Shown here: positions 1 to 9,718 of the stretch, one piece after another
Layout: every line of letters begins with the position of its first letter
Position numbering within the stretch: position 1 is the stretch's first letter
Assembly (NCBI GenBank): GCA_035283185.1
Contig: DATEUJ010000151.1
Location: 35,682-99,681 of the forward strand
Source of the DNA: DASSFZ01 sp035283185
Lineage (GTDB): Bacteria; Chloroflexota; Anaerolineae; Fen-1058
Reading direction: 5' to 3'
Length of the DNA stretch: 64,000 nt
Program-made: the position numbers and the translations under genes
Notes under the pieces: generated by a model
Told to the model about the DNA's origin: nothing
The model's database searches: none
What the model saw: only the letters and a program-made list of their open reading frames with translations

Positions 1-1131
1 GCCAACCTGCCCAAAGACTGCGACTTCGGCGGCGCGCGCCGGGCGCGTATCTCTTCGCAATGCTTCAAGCGCGCTATCCGCACCGATCCGATCTTCGCGA
101 CCACGACCGAAGTCCCCAACGGCACGCGCACCCGATTCATCGTCCGCACTCTGCGTGGGCGTTTGATGGAGGCCGGCAAGGCGGAGAATGATGCCACAGC
201 AGTCGCCACTGCGTTTGCCAACGCGTACAGCGGAGGCATGGATACAAAGAGGCCGGATCAGACCAAAGTCATGCTCTACCTGAGCACCCAAGAAGTCGAT
301 TGGGTTGTGGATCAACTTCTCGCGAAGTGGGACGAGCTGCTTACGGCGGCCAACAGCGGCTCGGATGGCGAAGCCGAGGCCGGCAAGAAAAGGGGCAGGA
401 AGTCGAGGGCCACGGCCGCCAACCCGGCGTCCGACATCGCCGAGGAATTGGTAAAGCAAACAAAGGAGCGCACCAGCGCGCCGGACATCGCACTGTTCGG
501 GCGGATGCTCGCCGATCGGCCGGAGACCAACATCGACGCGGCGTGCCAGGTGGCGCACGCCATCTCCACGCACGCTGTGAAGATGGACATCGATTACTTC
601 ACCGCAATGGAGGAACTGGCCGAACCGCACGAGACCGGCGCGTCGCAAATCGGCACCACCGGCTTCAACTCGGCGTGCTTTTATCGCTACCTGCGGCTGG
701 ACTACAGCAAACTGCTAGAGAACCTGAAAGACGACGGCGACCTGGCGCGCAAGACGGTGAAGGGTCTGATGCTCGCCGCCGAGGCCGCCATTCCTACCGG
801 CAAGCAGAACAGTCACGCGGCGCACAACCGGCCCAGCTTCATGTTGGCCGTGGCGCGCACGCCGAACAGCGCCGGCTGGTCGCTGGTGAACGCCTTCGAG
901 AAGCCAGTGCGTGCCCAGCGCGATTCGGGCCTCGTCGCGCCGTCGATCGAGCGATTGGATCGCTATTGGAACAACCTGACCCGCTTCTATGGCACGCAGT
1001 CGGTGGCGGCGGTCGCAGCGGCGTTCGGCGCGGACCTCGCCGACGATGTGAAACTGAGCGGCACGCTCAAAGACGCGCTCGTTCCATCGTTCGATGACTG
1101 GGTGGGCAAGATGCTGGCCGCTCTGTCGTAA
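1..1131 (+). CDS. cas7e: Cas7e (CasC/Cse4), Cascade backbone subunit, 5'-truncated by window edge
   Basis: Cas7e forms the six-copy crRNA-binding backbone of the type I-E Cascade complex. The frame is open from base 1, where it reads NLPKDCDFGGARRARISSQ, the conserved Cas7e N-terminal segment (in E. coli this lies about 25 residues from the start), so only the first few dozen codons are missing. The visible part ends at a TAA at 1129-1131. Later ALFGRM and the HNRPSFML region also fit the family. A strong ribosome site (AAGGAGG) overlaps the stop and serves cas5e 12 bp downstream. cas3, cse1 and cse2 would be expected just upstream, outside the window. An internal Ala/Gly/Lys-rich stretch at 361-425 is probably a flexible loop. 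Confidence 0.95.
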   Translation, partial: ANLPKDCDFGGARRARISSQCFKRAIRTDPIFATTTEVPNGTRTRFIVRTLRGRLMEAGKAENDATAVATAFANAYSGGMDTKRPDQTKVMLYLSTQEVDWVVDQLLAKWDELLTAANSGSDGEAEAGKKRGRKSRATAANPASDIAEELVKQTKERTSAPDIALFGRMLADRPETNIDAACQVAHAISTHAVKMDIDYFTAMEELAEPHETGASQIGTTGFNSACFYRYLRLDYSKLLENLKDDGDLARKTVKGLMLAAEAAIPTGKQNSHAAHNRPSFMLAVARTPNSAGWSLVNAFEKPVRAQRDSGLVAPSIERLDRYWNNLTRFYGTQSVAAVAAAFGADLADDVKLSGTLKDALVPSFDDWVGKMLAALS

Positions 1132-1143
1132 AGGAGGCACGGC

Positions 1144-1845
1144 ATGAGCACTCTGCTACTGCGACTCGCCGGTCCTATGCAATCGTGGGGTGTGCAGAGC
1201 CACTTCATCTATCGGGATACGCTGCCCGAACCGTCGAAGAGCGGCGTGGTCGGCCTGCTGTGCGCCGCGCTGGGGCGAGATCGGAGCGAAGAAATACGCG
1301 ATGTGGCCGAACTCAAGATGGGCATCCGCGTCGACCGCGAAGGGCTGATTCAGCGCGATTACCACACGGCGGGTAAAGGCGGCTATCTCAAAGCCAGTGG
1401 TCAGGTCGAGAGAAAGGATCTCATCGTCTCCTATCGCGACTATCTGGCCGACGCGGCTTTCCTAGTGGGGCTTGAAGGCAACCCGGCACTGCTGGCGCAA
1501 CTGCATGATGCGCTACATCAACCAAAGTGGCTGTTGTGTCTAGGCCGCAAGGCGTTCGTGCCCGGCGAATCGGTATGGCTGAGAGATGGCCTGCGGATGA
1601 ACGAAAGCCTGATCGACGCACTGAGGAGCTTCCCGCGATTGCGTGAGCCGCGCGACGACTCCGGCGATCGGCGAATGCGCGCGGTGTTGGAAGATGACGA
1701 CGGCGAAATCGTCCGGCCCGATCAACCGCTCTCGTTTGCCAAAGGCGCACGCCGCTTCGGTCTGCGCCGCATGACGGTGAGTTTCATCGAGGATCGACCC
1801 CTGCTCAAGGAGTATGACGATGTACCTCTCGCGCCTGACACTTAA
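1144..1845 (+). CDS. cas5e: Cas5e (CasD), Cascade 5'-handle-binding subunit
   Basis: A 233-residue Cas5e. In Cascade it caps the crRNA 5' handle and contacts Cas7e and Cse1. The N-terminus MSTLLLRLAGPMQSWGVQSH is the family signature (L.L.GP.QSWG), followed by the typical EPSKSGVVGLLCAALGRDR segment. The start is fixed by AAGGAGG at 1130-1136, seven bases ahead of the ATG. The 3' end overlaps cas6e by 26 bp, which suggests translational coupling in a cas7e-cas5e-cas6e-cas1e-cas2e operon. Length and conserved blocks look normal, and nothing suggests it is broken. Confidence 0.95.
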   Translation: MSTLLLRLAGPMQSWGVQSHFIYRDTLPEPSKSGVVGLLCAALGRDRSEEIRDVAELKMGIRVDREGLIQRDYHTAGKGGYLKASGQVERKDLIVSYRDYLADAAFLVGLEGNPALLAQLHDALHQPKWLLCLGRKAFVPGESVWLRDGLRMNESLIDALRSFPRLREPRDDSGDRRMRAVLEDDDGEIVRPDQPLSFAKGARRFGLRRMTVSFIEDRPLLKEYDDVPLAPDT

Positions 1846-2455
1846 CCCGCGTGATCGAAACGCGCGCCGCGATCTGAGCTCGCCTTACGAACTGCACAGC
1901 ACGCTGGCGCGGATGTTTGCCGATGCGCCCCAACAAACCGAGCGTGTGCTCTTCCGGTTGGAGCGTGGCGAGAATCGTGTGCTGATCCAATCCCGCACGC
2001 GGCCCGACTTCTCCGCTTTGCCGCGCGGCTACTGCCTTCACGCCGAGTGCCGCGACGACTACGGCGAGAAACTGCGCGCCGTTGTCTCAGGCCAACGGCT
2101 TGCTTTTCGCCTGCTGGCGAACCCGACGAGCCGGGTGACACTCGGCGAGGGCGACACGAAACGCAAGAGGCGCAAGCCGCTGCTCGACTGGCATGCGCAA
2201 GAGGCGTGGCTGCGCCGCAAACTGGCCGATGAAGCCGGCGCGCAACTGGTCGGTGGACGGGCAGTGATCCTCGACACGCAGCGCAATGAGAAACGCGGCA
2301 GCCATTCGGGCGAAGGGACACAGACTCACGTTCCTGTCCTGTTTGAAGGCGTTCTGGTCGCCAACGATCCCGATCGGTTGCGCGCGGCGATTGAGAACGG
2401 CCTCGGCTCCGCCAAAGGTTACGGCTTCGGCCTGCTGTCGATCGCGCCTGCGTGA
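1820..2455 (+). CDS. cas6e: Cas6e (CasE/Cse3), crRNA-processing endoribonuclease
   Basis: Cleaves the pre-crRNA within the repeat hairpin and stays bound to the 3' handle. I chose the ATG at 1820 over the one at 1814 for two reasons. The AAGGA site at 1807-1811 is well spaced only for 1820. With this start the segment SPYELHS places Tyr at residue 23 and His at residue 26, matching the known catalytic Tyr23/His26 of Thermus Cse3. The C-terminal glycine-rich loop (GSAKGYGFGLL) typical of Cas6 is intact. It overlaps cas5e. The repeats of the adjacent array contain the matching CCCC/GGGG hairpin that this enzyme would cut. Confidence 0.93.
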   Translation: MYLSRLTLNPRDRNARRDLSSPYELHSTLARMFADAPQQTERVLFRLERGENRVLIQSRTRPDFSALPRGYCLHAECRDDYGEKLRAVVSGQRLAFRLLANPTSRVTLGEGDTKRKRRKPLLDWHAQEAWLRRKLADEAGAQLVGGRAVILDTQRNEKRGSHSGEGTQTHVPVLFEGVLVANDPDRLRAAIENGLGSAKGYGFGLLSIAPA

Positions 2456-2473
2456 TCGGCCTGAAATATTGAC

Positions 2474-2507
2474 TCCCTCTCCCCGCGCTTGATGCCGGGG
2501 AGAGGGA
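2474..2507. repeat. 12-bp perfect inverted repeat between cas6e and cas1e
   Basis: Arms TCCCTCTCCCCG (2474-2485) and CGGGGAGAGGGA (2496-2507) are perfectly complementary around a 10-base loop. No T-run follows, so it is not a classic intrinsic terminator. The right arm runs into the cas1e ribosome site. The same CCCTCTCCC-type arms appear in palindromic elements at 50641, 54435 and 56341, so this is probably a member of that interspersed family. It separates the interference genes from the adaptation genes and could modulate their ratio by mRNA processing or protection. Confidence 0.8.
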
Positions 2508-2519
2508 TGGAGGTGGCAT

Positions 2520-3404
2520 ATGCCCGTGATCAATCTGCACTCGCTGCCGCAGTTTTCCGATCGGATGACGTGGCTGTATCTGGAATATGGCCGCATTGAA
2601 AAAGCGGATGACGGCCTGATCTTCCGCGACAAGACCGGCGAAACACCCATCCCGATCGCGTCACTCTCGACGTTGATGCTGGGGCCTGGCACTGTCGTCA
2701 CGCATCGCGCCGCCATCGCCGCCGCACAAATGAATTGCCTGCTGGCCTGGGTGGGCGAGGGCATGGTGCGGACGTATGCTTCGGCCACTGGCGGCGCGCA
2801 TCAGACGTCCAACTTGCAGCGGCAAGCCTTGCTATGGGCCAATCCTGCGGCGCATCTGGCCGTCGTGCGCAAGATGTATGCCTTGCGCTTCGAAGAGGAT
2901 TTGCCGGACACGCTGACGCTGCAGGAAGTTCGCGGCCGCGAGGGAGCACGGGTGCGGGCAACTTATCAGCGCATCGCCGAGGAATGCGGCGTCACGTGGG
3001 TGCGGCGCAACTATGACACGTCCGATTGGAACAAAGCCGATCTTCCCAATCGCTGCTTGAGTTCGGCCACGGCGAGCCTGTACGGCGTCGTGCATGCGGC
3101 GCTCGTGTCGGCCGGTTACTCGCCCGCACTGGGCTTCATTCACACCGGCCGGCCGTTGTCGTTTGTATACGACATTGCCGACCTGTATAAGCCCGATCTG
3201 GCGGTGCGCGTGGCGTTTCAGGTTGCGGCCAAACCGCCACGCGAGCCTGACCGCGAAGTCCGTAAGCGCTGCCGCGACTTGTTTCTGAAGACCGATCTGA
3301 TGGAGCGCATCTTGCCCGACGTGAACGAGGTGCTGAATGTTGGTTATGACACTCAACAACTGTCCGCCAGCCTTGAGGGGGGAGTTGACACGCTGGCTGA
3401 TTGA
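2520..3404 (+). CDS. cas1: Cas1e, spacer-integration endonuclease
   Basis: A 294-residue Cas1 of the I-E subtype, the catalytic subunit of the Cas1-Cas2 integrase that inserts new spacers at the leader end. The metal-binding residues are all visible: Glu in GREGARVRATY, His in LGFIHTGRP and Asp in YDIADLYKPD. The N-terminus (LPQFSDRMTWLYLEYGRIE) is the normal start. GGAGG at 2509-2513 precedes the ATG with correct spacing. The last 68 bp overlap cas2e in another frame, the usual I-E arrangement. Confidence 0.96.
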   Translation: MPVINLHSLPQFSDRMTWLYLEYGRIEKADDGLIFRDKTGETPIPIASLSTLMLGPGTVVTHRAAIAAAQMNCLLAWVGEGMVRTYASATGGAHQTSNLQRQALLWANPAAHLAVVRKMYALRFEEDLPDTLTLQEVRGREGARVRATYQRIAEECGVTWVRRNYDTSDWNKADLPNRCLSSATASLYGVVHAALVSAGYSPALGFIHTGRPLSFVYDIADLYKPDLAVRVAFQVAAKPPREPDREVRKRCRDLFLKTDLMERILPDVNEVLNVGYDTQQLSASLEGGVDTLAD

Positions 3405-3678
3405 GCTGCGCCCGAATGTGTACGTGGGCCGCGTCCACGCCCGCATCCGCGATCAGTTGTGGCAACTGGCGTGCCAGAAAGCGAAAGGCGGGGCTATCGT
3501 GCAAATCTGGAGCTCGCCGAACGAGCAGGGCTTCAGTGCGCGCAGTTGGGGCTCGCCCGATTATTTCCTGCGCGACTTTGAAGGCGTGCTGCTGGTCGAG
3601 CGGCTGCAGGGCACTTTTCGGCCGGAGAGTGACACAGATAGTGAACCGCCAGATATGGCCGCACGCGTCAAAAAGTAG
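3337..3678 (+). CDS. cas2: Cas2e, structural partner of Cas1
   Basis: A 113-residue I-E-type Cas2 (the CasF/YgbF lineage). It forms the dimer that bridges two Cas1 dimers. Diagnostic sequence: MLVMTLNNCPPALRGELTRW, then YVGRVHARIRDQLW and the WSSPNEQGF block, which align with E. coli Cas2 (VTENVPPRLRG... YVGDVSAKIRE). The start lies inside cas1e. The protein has a roughly 15-residue polar C-terminal tail after the E. coli end point. It stops only 20 bp before the first CRISPR repeat. Confidence 0.94.
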   Translation: MLVMTLNNCPPALRGELTRWLIELRPNVYVGRVHARIRDQLWQLACQKAKGGAIVQIWSSPNEQGFSARSWGSPDYFLRDFEGVLLVERLQGTFRPESDTDSEPPDMAARVKK

Positions 3679-3698
3679 GTTTTTTTACCAGCCCTAGT
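3679..3698 (+). promoter_or_regulatory. Very short leader between cas2e and array
   Basis: Only 20 bp separate the cas2e stop from repeat 1. The stretch starts with a run of seven T and contains no recognisable promoter. I-E leaders are usually tens to hundreds of bp long and carry the array promoter and integration signals, so any working leader must lie largely inside cas2e coding sequence, or the array is read through from the cas operon. This is inferred from position only. Confidence 0.45.
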
Positions 3699-6600
3699 AT
3701 GCTCCCCGCGCGAGTGGGGATGAACCGCACTGCGCCGACGACGGTGACCCGGTGCACGGATGCTCCCCGCGCGAGTGGGGATGAACCTTCAGCTTTGTGT
3801 ATCCACTCGGTGCGCTTTTATGCTCCCCGCGCGAGTGGGGATGAACCGGTAGCATGATAACAATTATCTTGAAACCTGATATGCTCCCCGCGCGAGTGGG
3901 GATGAACCGTTACTGGAGACTTCGCTCCCCAGCTTTATCCTATGCTCCCCGCGCGAGTGGGGATGAACCGACGCCGGCCACGCACGCGATACGCGACGTG
4001 GATGCTCCCCGCGCGAGTGGGGATGAACCGTCGCGCACAGAAGGATCAGAGAAAAAGCCGGGATGCTCCCCGCGCGAGTGGGGATGAACCGCAAGCGGGA
4101 AGTCAAGAGCCAAACTTCAAACTATGCTCCCCGCGCGAGTGGGGATGAACCGGCGGCGGTGAGGGCGGCGCAGGCGGTGGCCCAATGCTCCCCGCGCGAG
4201 TGGGGATGAACCGAGCACCTGCAAGTTGATCGTCTGACGTGTCCAATGCTCCCCGCGCGAGTGGGGATGAACCGTTGGCTTGGCCCAATTCAACGAATTG
4301 GCAGAGATGCTCCCCGCGCGAGTGGGGATGAACCGTTGTCGGAAATACTGTCGGCGCTCAGCGTGATATGCTCCCCGCGCGAGTGGGGATGAACCGGCAC
4401 GCCTAGGAACAGGAGGCTAACCGAATGAATGCTCCCCGCGCGAGTGGGGATGAACCGTAGACTCATACCACTCCTGCACATGATCGACGAATGCTCCCCG
4501 CGCGAGTGGGGATGAACCGTGATGATGACACTCACCCCGTTCTGCTCAGCCATGCTCCCCGCGCGAGTGGGGATGAACCGCGCAATGTCGTCGCGCACGT
4601 GTTCGCAGAGGGATGCTCCCCGCGCGAGTGGGGATGAACCGACGGTCGTTGATGATCACGGTGTCGCCACTGAATGCTCCCCGCGCGAGTGGGGATGAAC
4701 CGGAGTAACATGCAACCCGGAACAGAAGAGAAGCATGCTCCCCGCGCGAGTGGGGATGAACCGTCCCCACGCCCAGCGCCAAACTACACAAGCCATGCTC
4801 CCCGCGCGAGTGGGGATGAACCGACCGCCTGAAGACGCCCTGGCATATTGGGCGGATGCTCCCCGCGCGAGTGGGGATGAACCGAGAAGCGGCTTGACCG
4901 TGAGGCGCGGATGAAGATGCTCCCCGCGCGAGTGGGGATGAACCGTCCTCGCGCCGCGTCGGCCAGGGCTTGTCCCGATGCTCCCCGCGCGAGTGGGGAT
5001 GAACCGGGCTGCCTATTCCGCGTGTGGCTGCCGGAGATATGCTCCCCGCGCGAGTGGGGATGAACCGTCCATCTGCGGCGCGAGGGTGACGTTAGGGATA
5101 TGCTCCCCGCGCGAGTGGGGATGAACCGGAGACGTACACGGGCAACCCGACGAACAACTCATGCTCCCCGCGCGAGTGGGGATGAACCGGTCACGGCACC
5201 AACCTTCTTGCCGACGTATTCATGCTCCCCGCGCGAGTGGGGATGAACCGGCGACGGCGGTAGCAAGCGCGACGGTCGGAGCATGCTCCCCGCGCGAGTG
5301 GGGATGAACCGTCGAGAACGCGTCTATCGCATCCGACGTGATGATGCTCCCCGCGCGAGTGGGGATGAACCGGAGTGGCGCAGCGCGACGCCGACGAACT
5401 TCGATGCTCCCCGCGCGAGTGGGGATGAACCGGATCTATCGGTTACTATGCCTACGATTACGGTATGCTCCCCGCGCGAGTGGGGATGAACCGAAGGGTG
5501 TTGACGAGTCAACGAGGGCCATCGAATGCTCCCCGCGCGAGTGGGGATGAACCGGTCAGGTTCTTGTCGAGCTTAAAAATAGCCGCATGCTCCCCGCGCG
5601 AGTGGGGATGAACCGAGACGAACGGTTCATTCGGCGCATCAGCACACATGCTCCCCGCGCGAGTGGGGATGAACCGGCAACGCAGCGAGAAACTGTTCGG
5701 GGGTGAAATGCTCCCCGCGCGAGTGGGGATGAACCGAAATAGATATGTCCGGCGACTCTAGGTGGGATATGCTCCCCGCGCGAGTGGGGATGAACCGTAC
5801 AACGTATCGCCGGAAACGTGAGATGATAAATGCTCCCCGCGCGAGTGGGGATGAACCGTTGGGTTGCACTCGCAGAGGATGATTGCGGTTATGCTCCCCG
5901 CGCGAGTGGGGATGAACCGGTTGAGCGCGAACCGATCAGGGAGTATCCCCAATGCTCCCCGCGCGAGTGGGGATGAACCGCATTGCAGGAGGCTAATCAG
6001 TTAGCTGTGATCATGCTCCCCGCGCGAGTGGGGATGAACCGTCTACCGCTCAAATGGCACGACCATCCATGCCATGCTCCCCGCGCGAGTGGGGATGAAC
6101 CGACCTTGCCCATTACATTGAAAGCCTGGTGACTATGCTCCCCGCGCGAGTGGGGATGAACCGGAACTTGCCGAGAGGGAGGCGGAGCTGCGAGAATGCT
6201 CCCCGCGCGAGTGGGGATGAACCGTCAGACCGCGGAGCTTCTCGACGAGCGCCGGCATGCTCCCCGCGCGAGTGGGGATGAACCGCTCGGTGTCGACGTC
6301 CACAAAGGCGATCGGCCATGCTCCCCGCGCGAGTGGGGATGAACCGGCCCGGCAGTTGCCCTTGCCGGGCCTGGAGCTATGCTCCCCGCGCGAGTGGGGA
6401 TGAACCGTTGTCCCCCACCCCTCATTTCGATCTGAAATCATGCTCCCCGCGCGAGTGGGGATGAACCGAATAATGAACTTATCCTTCCTGGCCCCCTGCA
6501 ATGCTCCCCGCGCGAGTGGGGATGAACCGGAATGTTTGGTGTCTGTCCTGGAAGGGGATGTATGCTCCCCGCGCGAGTGGGGATGAACCGATGGGGAGGT

Positions 6601-7869
6601 TGAGCTGGTCTCAGACATGAACATGCTCCCCGCGCGAGTGGGGATGAACCGGATGCCAACAGGGAGGCTGCCTCGAGGCGCAAATGCTCCCCGCGCGAGT
6701 GGGGATGAACCGAAGTGGCAGCCTGCGCAGCCGAGCGAGCAGCATGCTCCCCGCGCGAGTGGGGATGAACCGGAGCATAGAAAATGCCTGCTGGATTCGT
6801 CACATGCTCCCCGCGCGAGTGGGGATGAACCGTTTATTGCGTCGTCCCATCCCGCACACCCTTGATGCTCCCCGCGCGAGTGGGGATGAACCGGCCCCAA
6901 CGTGGAGGGTTTCCGCTGGACAAGTATGCTCCCCGCGCGAGTGGGGATGAACCGATGGCGTGCGGCGCTACTTCGAGTATCCGGCGATGCTCCCCGCGCG
7001 AGTGGGGATGAACCGTCCTCGCCCGCAAAGCGATAGATCAGCCGCACATGCTCCCCGCGCGAGTGGGGATGAACCGGTGTGTGCTCGGGAGCGCGTTTGG
7101 CTGCAGAGATGCTCCCCGTGTGAGTGGGGATGAACCGTTTGCCGGGCTGTTGGATGCGACGCTCTCGGAATGCTCCCCGCGCGAGTGGGGATGAACCGGG
7201 AAACGCCAGGTCGAGGAGTGCCGCACCAAGATGCTCCCCGCGCGAGTGGGGATGAACCGCACGAGGAATGATCGTCGTCGTCAACGCGCGTATGCTCCCC
7301 GCGCGAGTGGGGATGAACCGGCTTCAGGGTAACTTGCAGCGTCGGGGCAGCGATGCTCCCCGCGCGAGTGGGGATGAACCGAATTGACGCTGATAGGGGA
7401 TTCGAGTGCCATTATGCTCCCCGCGCGAGTGGGGATGAACCGTTGTGCCATGATACCCTGCACTTCATAGAAGGATGCTCCCCGCGCGAGTGGGGATGAA
7501 CCGGATTATGTAGGTGCACAGACAAGTTGCCAATTATGCTCCCCGCGCGAGTGGGGATGAACCGATTACTTGTCCAGAGCATCCTTGAGGATTTCGATGC
7601 TCCCCGCGCGAGTGGGGATGAACCGATCACGGGCATCATTAGAGTCTGGGATAGGAGATGCTCCCCGCGCGAGTGGGGATGAACCTATGCCAGGCGAGGC
7701 CTAGTCCACCATCATCCAATGCTCCCCGCGCGAGTGGGGATGAACCGTGGAGTTCGACGAACTCAAGATGACTGAGTTGATGCTCCCCGCGCGAGTGGGG
7801 ATGAACCGATCGTCGAAGCGGCGCGCGAGGCCGTGGCGATATGCTCCCCGCGCGAGTGGGGATGAACCG
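3699..7869 (+). CRISPR. Type I-E CRISPR array, 69 repeats and 68 spacers
   Basis: I located 69 copies of a 29-bp repeat (start ATGCTCCCCGCGCGAG, end TGGGGATGAACCG) spaced mostly 61 bp apart, with spacers of mostly 32 bp and a few of 31 or 33. The central CCCCGCGCGAGTGGGG forms the hairpin cut by Cas6e, and the ATGAACCG end is the standard I-E crRNA 5' handle. Orientation follows the operon, with the leader at 3699. Variants: repeat 2 (3760) lacks the final G or has T there; repeat 57 (7109) has CGTGTGAG in place of CGCGCGAG; repeat 66 (7658) ends in T. Two of the three variants are near the distal end, as expected for the older part. Spacers look unrelated to each other, with no obvious duplicates by eye. 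Targets cannot be assigned without a search. Confidence 0.99.
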
Positions 7870-7899
7870 ACAACCCTGAAAGATAGCGGCTTGGGCCTG

Positions 7900-7928
7900 T
7901 TGACCATCTGCATTGCAGTGCATATCAT
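7900..7928 (+). promoter_or_regulatory. Sigma70-type promoter for the CAP-domain gene
   Basis: TTGACC (7900-7905), a 17-bp spacer and TATCAT (7923-7928) predict a start near 7935, about 25 bp before the ATG at 7961. It lies just downstream of the last CRISPR repeat, so the secreted-protein gene has its own promoter and need not depend on array read-through. Confidence 0.65.
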
Positions 7929-7960
7929 AGGGTCAATGCCAAGCCCCAGGAGATGTGTCC

Positions 7961-9718
7961 ATGCGTCTGCGCCTGCTTGCAGTTTCGATTGTCCTCGCCA
8001 GCCTGATCGCGCTCTCGATCCGGATCAGCCATAGCCAGACGCCGCAGCCCCCGGCGCGCGTCCTCGACGAGGCGCGCACCGTCTATCTCGGCAACCTGGC
8101 GCGGCGCGCGAACGGCGTGCCGCCGCTGCGCTGGAACCGCCAGTTGACCGACGCGGCACGCTGGTTCTCGTGGGACTCGGTCGAGAACCGGCCTGATCCA
8201 TATTGCGGCCACCAGGACACGCAGGGCAAGTGGCCGGGCGACCGCGCGGCGGCGTTCGGCTACAAGGGCTTCGCAGGCGCGGAGAACGCGTTCTGCGGAT
8301 ACGTGACGCCTGAGGACGCGATTGCAGGCTGGATGAATAGCCAGGGGCATCGCGATAACCTGCTCGATCCGGAGTGGCGCGAGATCGGCCTCGGCTATTA
8401 TCTGCGGGAGAGCGACGGTCGCGGCTACGTGACGCAGGGCTTCGGCGTCGATTCAGTTTATCCACCGGTCATCATCGAGAACGAAGCGGTGACGACGACG
8501 ACACCGCTCGTCGGCCTGTACATTTACGATCGCCCGCCGGGCGGCGGCTTCAAGAGCATGGGGCCGGCGTCGCAGATGCTCGTCGGGAACGACATCTGTT
8601 TCACGGGATCGACCTGGGAGCCGTATGCAACTGAGAAGGCCTGGACGCTGGCGCCGGACAGCGGGTGGCGCGAGGTGCACGTCAAGACCCGTGACACGCT
8701 CAGCCGGACGATGGTCGTCAGCGACGCGATCTATCTAGCGGCAAGTGTGCCGCTGTCCGACCTGGGTTATGCGCAGATGAGCGCGACGGGGGATGCGGTA
8801 ACGATCTACGGTCTGGACGGCGGCGGGCTGCCGAGCATGCAGCTCAGCCTGGGGTGGGCAGCCGACGACACGACGGACACATTCACCCGGTGGTGGGGCA
8901 ATGGGGAGCGTATCTCCGACCCGACGGCCTGGGGTGGCTCTGCCTACCGCATGTATCCAGGCGATGGGGAGACGTTCGCGTGGGTATGGACGACCGACTT
9001 CTTCAAGGACACCTGGCTGACGGCCTATTTTCGGATCAAGGTCAGCTCCAACAGCTCCGGTTCAGAGGTGGCGCGTATCTCCGTCACGGGCGGCGGCGTC
9101 GAGTACGGGCCTGTGAGCCTGAAGGGGACGGACTTCAGCGCGGCGAACCGGTATCAGGAGTTTCCGATCGCGTTCAGGTTTCATTCCAATCCGAACGATG
9201 ATTTTCTCCTCTTCAACTTCTGGCGCAGCGGCTTGGCCGACGTAACGGTGGATGCGGTGACGATCTTCACCGAGCCGCAGCCCGTCACGTCGTCATTCAT
9301 GTGGAACGTGCCCGGCGGGCACTACCGGGGCCAGGGCGTCTGGGTGCGCTACACGAACGGCAGCCAGTTCTCACCGTTCACGGAAGCCGACACCCGTCCG
9401 CAATTCCTGAGCGCGGCGCCCGCGGCGCTCGGCTTTCTCGCAAAGCGCAATGGCAGCCCGCCGCCGACGCAGTCGCTGAGCGTGCGCCGGGGATGCGTGC
9501 CGGCCACGTGGCAGGTCAGCGACACGGCCGCCTGGCTGCTGACGCAGGTCGTCGGCGAGTCGGTTCAGGTGAGCGTGAGCCAGGCCGGGCTGGGCACGGG
9601 GAGCTACCAGGCTGAAATCATCCTGACGGGCGACGGCGTCGCATCCGTGTCCGTCCCGGTGACGCTGATCGTGGCCGAGGAGATATTCCCGGCCTATTTG
9701 CCGATCATCATGAAGTGA
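7961..9718 (+). CDS. Secreted CAP/SCP-domain protein with C-terminal beta-sandwich region
   Basis: A 585-residue exported protein. The ATG at 7961 is preferred because AGGAG at 7948-7952 is properly spaced; an in-frame GTG at 7955 is too close. Residues 1-24 form a signal peptide (hydrophobic LLAVSIVLASLIAL). A CAP (SCP/PR-1) domain follows at about 35-165, recognised by LNEAR-like VLDEARTVYLGNLARR, the AENAFCG block, GWMNSQGHRDNLLDPEWREIGLG and the final GYVTQGFG. The middle (about 180-470) is all-beta-looking and unassigned. Near the C-terminus a BACON/Ig-like pattern appears (TWQVSDTAAWL... GTGSYQAEIILTG). It ends FPAYLPIIMK, a tail style I associate with secreted Chloroflexota proteins. 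CAP proteins are often extracellular binding or hydrolytic proteins; the substrate is unknown. Confidence 0.8.
   Translation: MRLRLLAVSIVLASLIALSIRISHSQTPQPPARVLDEARTVYLGNLARRANGVPPLRWNRQLTDAARWFSWDSVENRPDPYCGHQDTQGKWPGDRAAAFGYKGFAGAENAFCGYVTPEDAIAGWMNSQGHRDNLLDPEWREIGLGYYLRESDGRGYVTQGFGVDSVYPPVIIENEAVTTTTPLVGLYIYDRPPGGGFKSMGPASQMLVGNDICFTGSTWEPYATEKAWTLAPDSGWREVHVKTRDTLSRTMVVSDAIYLAASVPLSDLGYAQMSATGDAVTIYGLDGGGLPSMQLSLGWAADDTTDTFTRWWGNGERISDPTAWGGSAYRMYPGDGETFAWVWTTDFFKDTWLTAYFRIKVSSNSSGSEVARISVTGGGVEYGPVSLKGTDFSAANRYQEFPIAFRFHSNPNDDFLLFNFWRSGLADVTVDAVTIFTEPQPVTSSFMWNVPGGHYRGQGVWVRYTNGSQFSPFTEADTRPQFLSAAPAALGFLAKRNGSPPPTQSLSVRRGCVPATWQVSDTAAWLLTQVVGESVQVSVSQAGLGTGSYQAEIILTGDGVASVSVPVTLIVAEEIFPAYLPIIMK

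Noticed and set aside
6133..7284. Long open frame of 383 codons and several shorter ones on both strands within 3850-7930
   Set aside because: They translate the CRISPR repeats over and over (HPHSRGEH, SSPLARGA, ASGDEP) and have no independent coding signal.
3699..7869. Self-targeting spacers
   Set aside because: I could not find a spacer matching another part of this window by eye. A genome-wide search is needed before claiming or excluding it.
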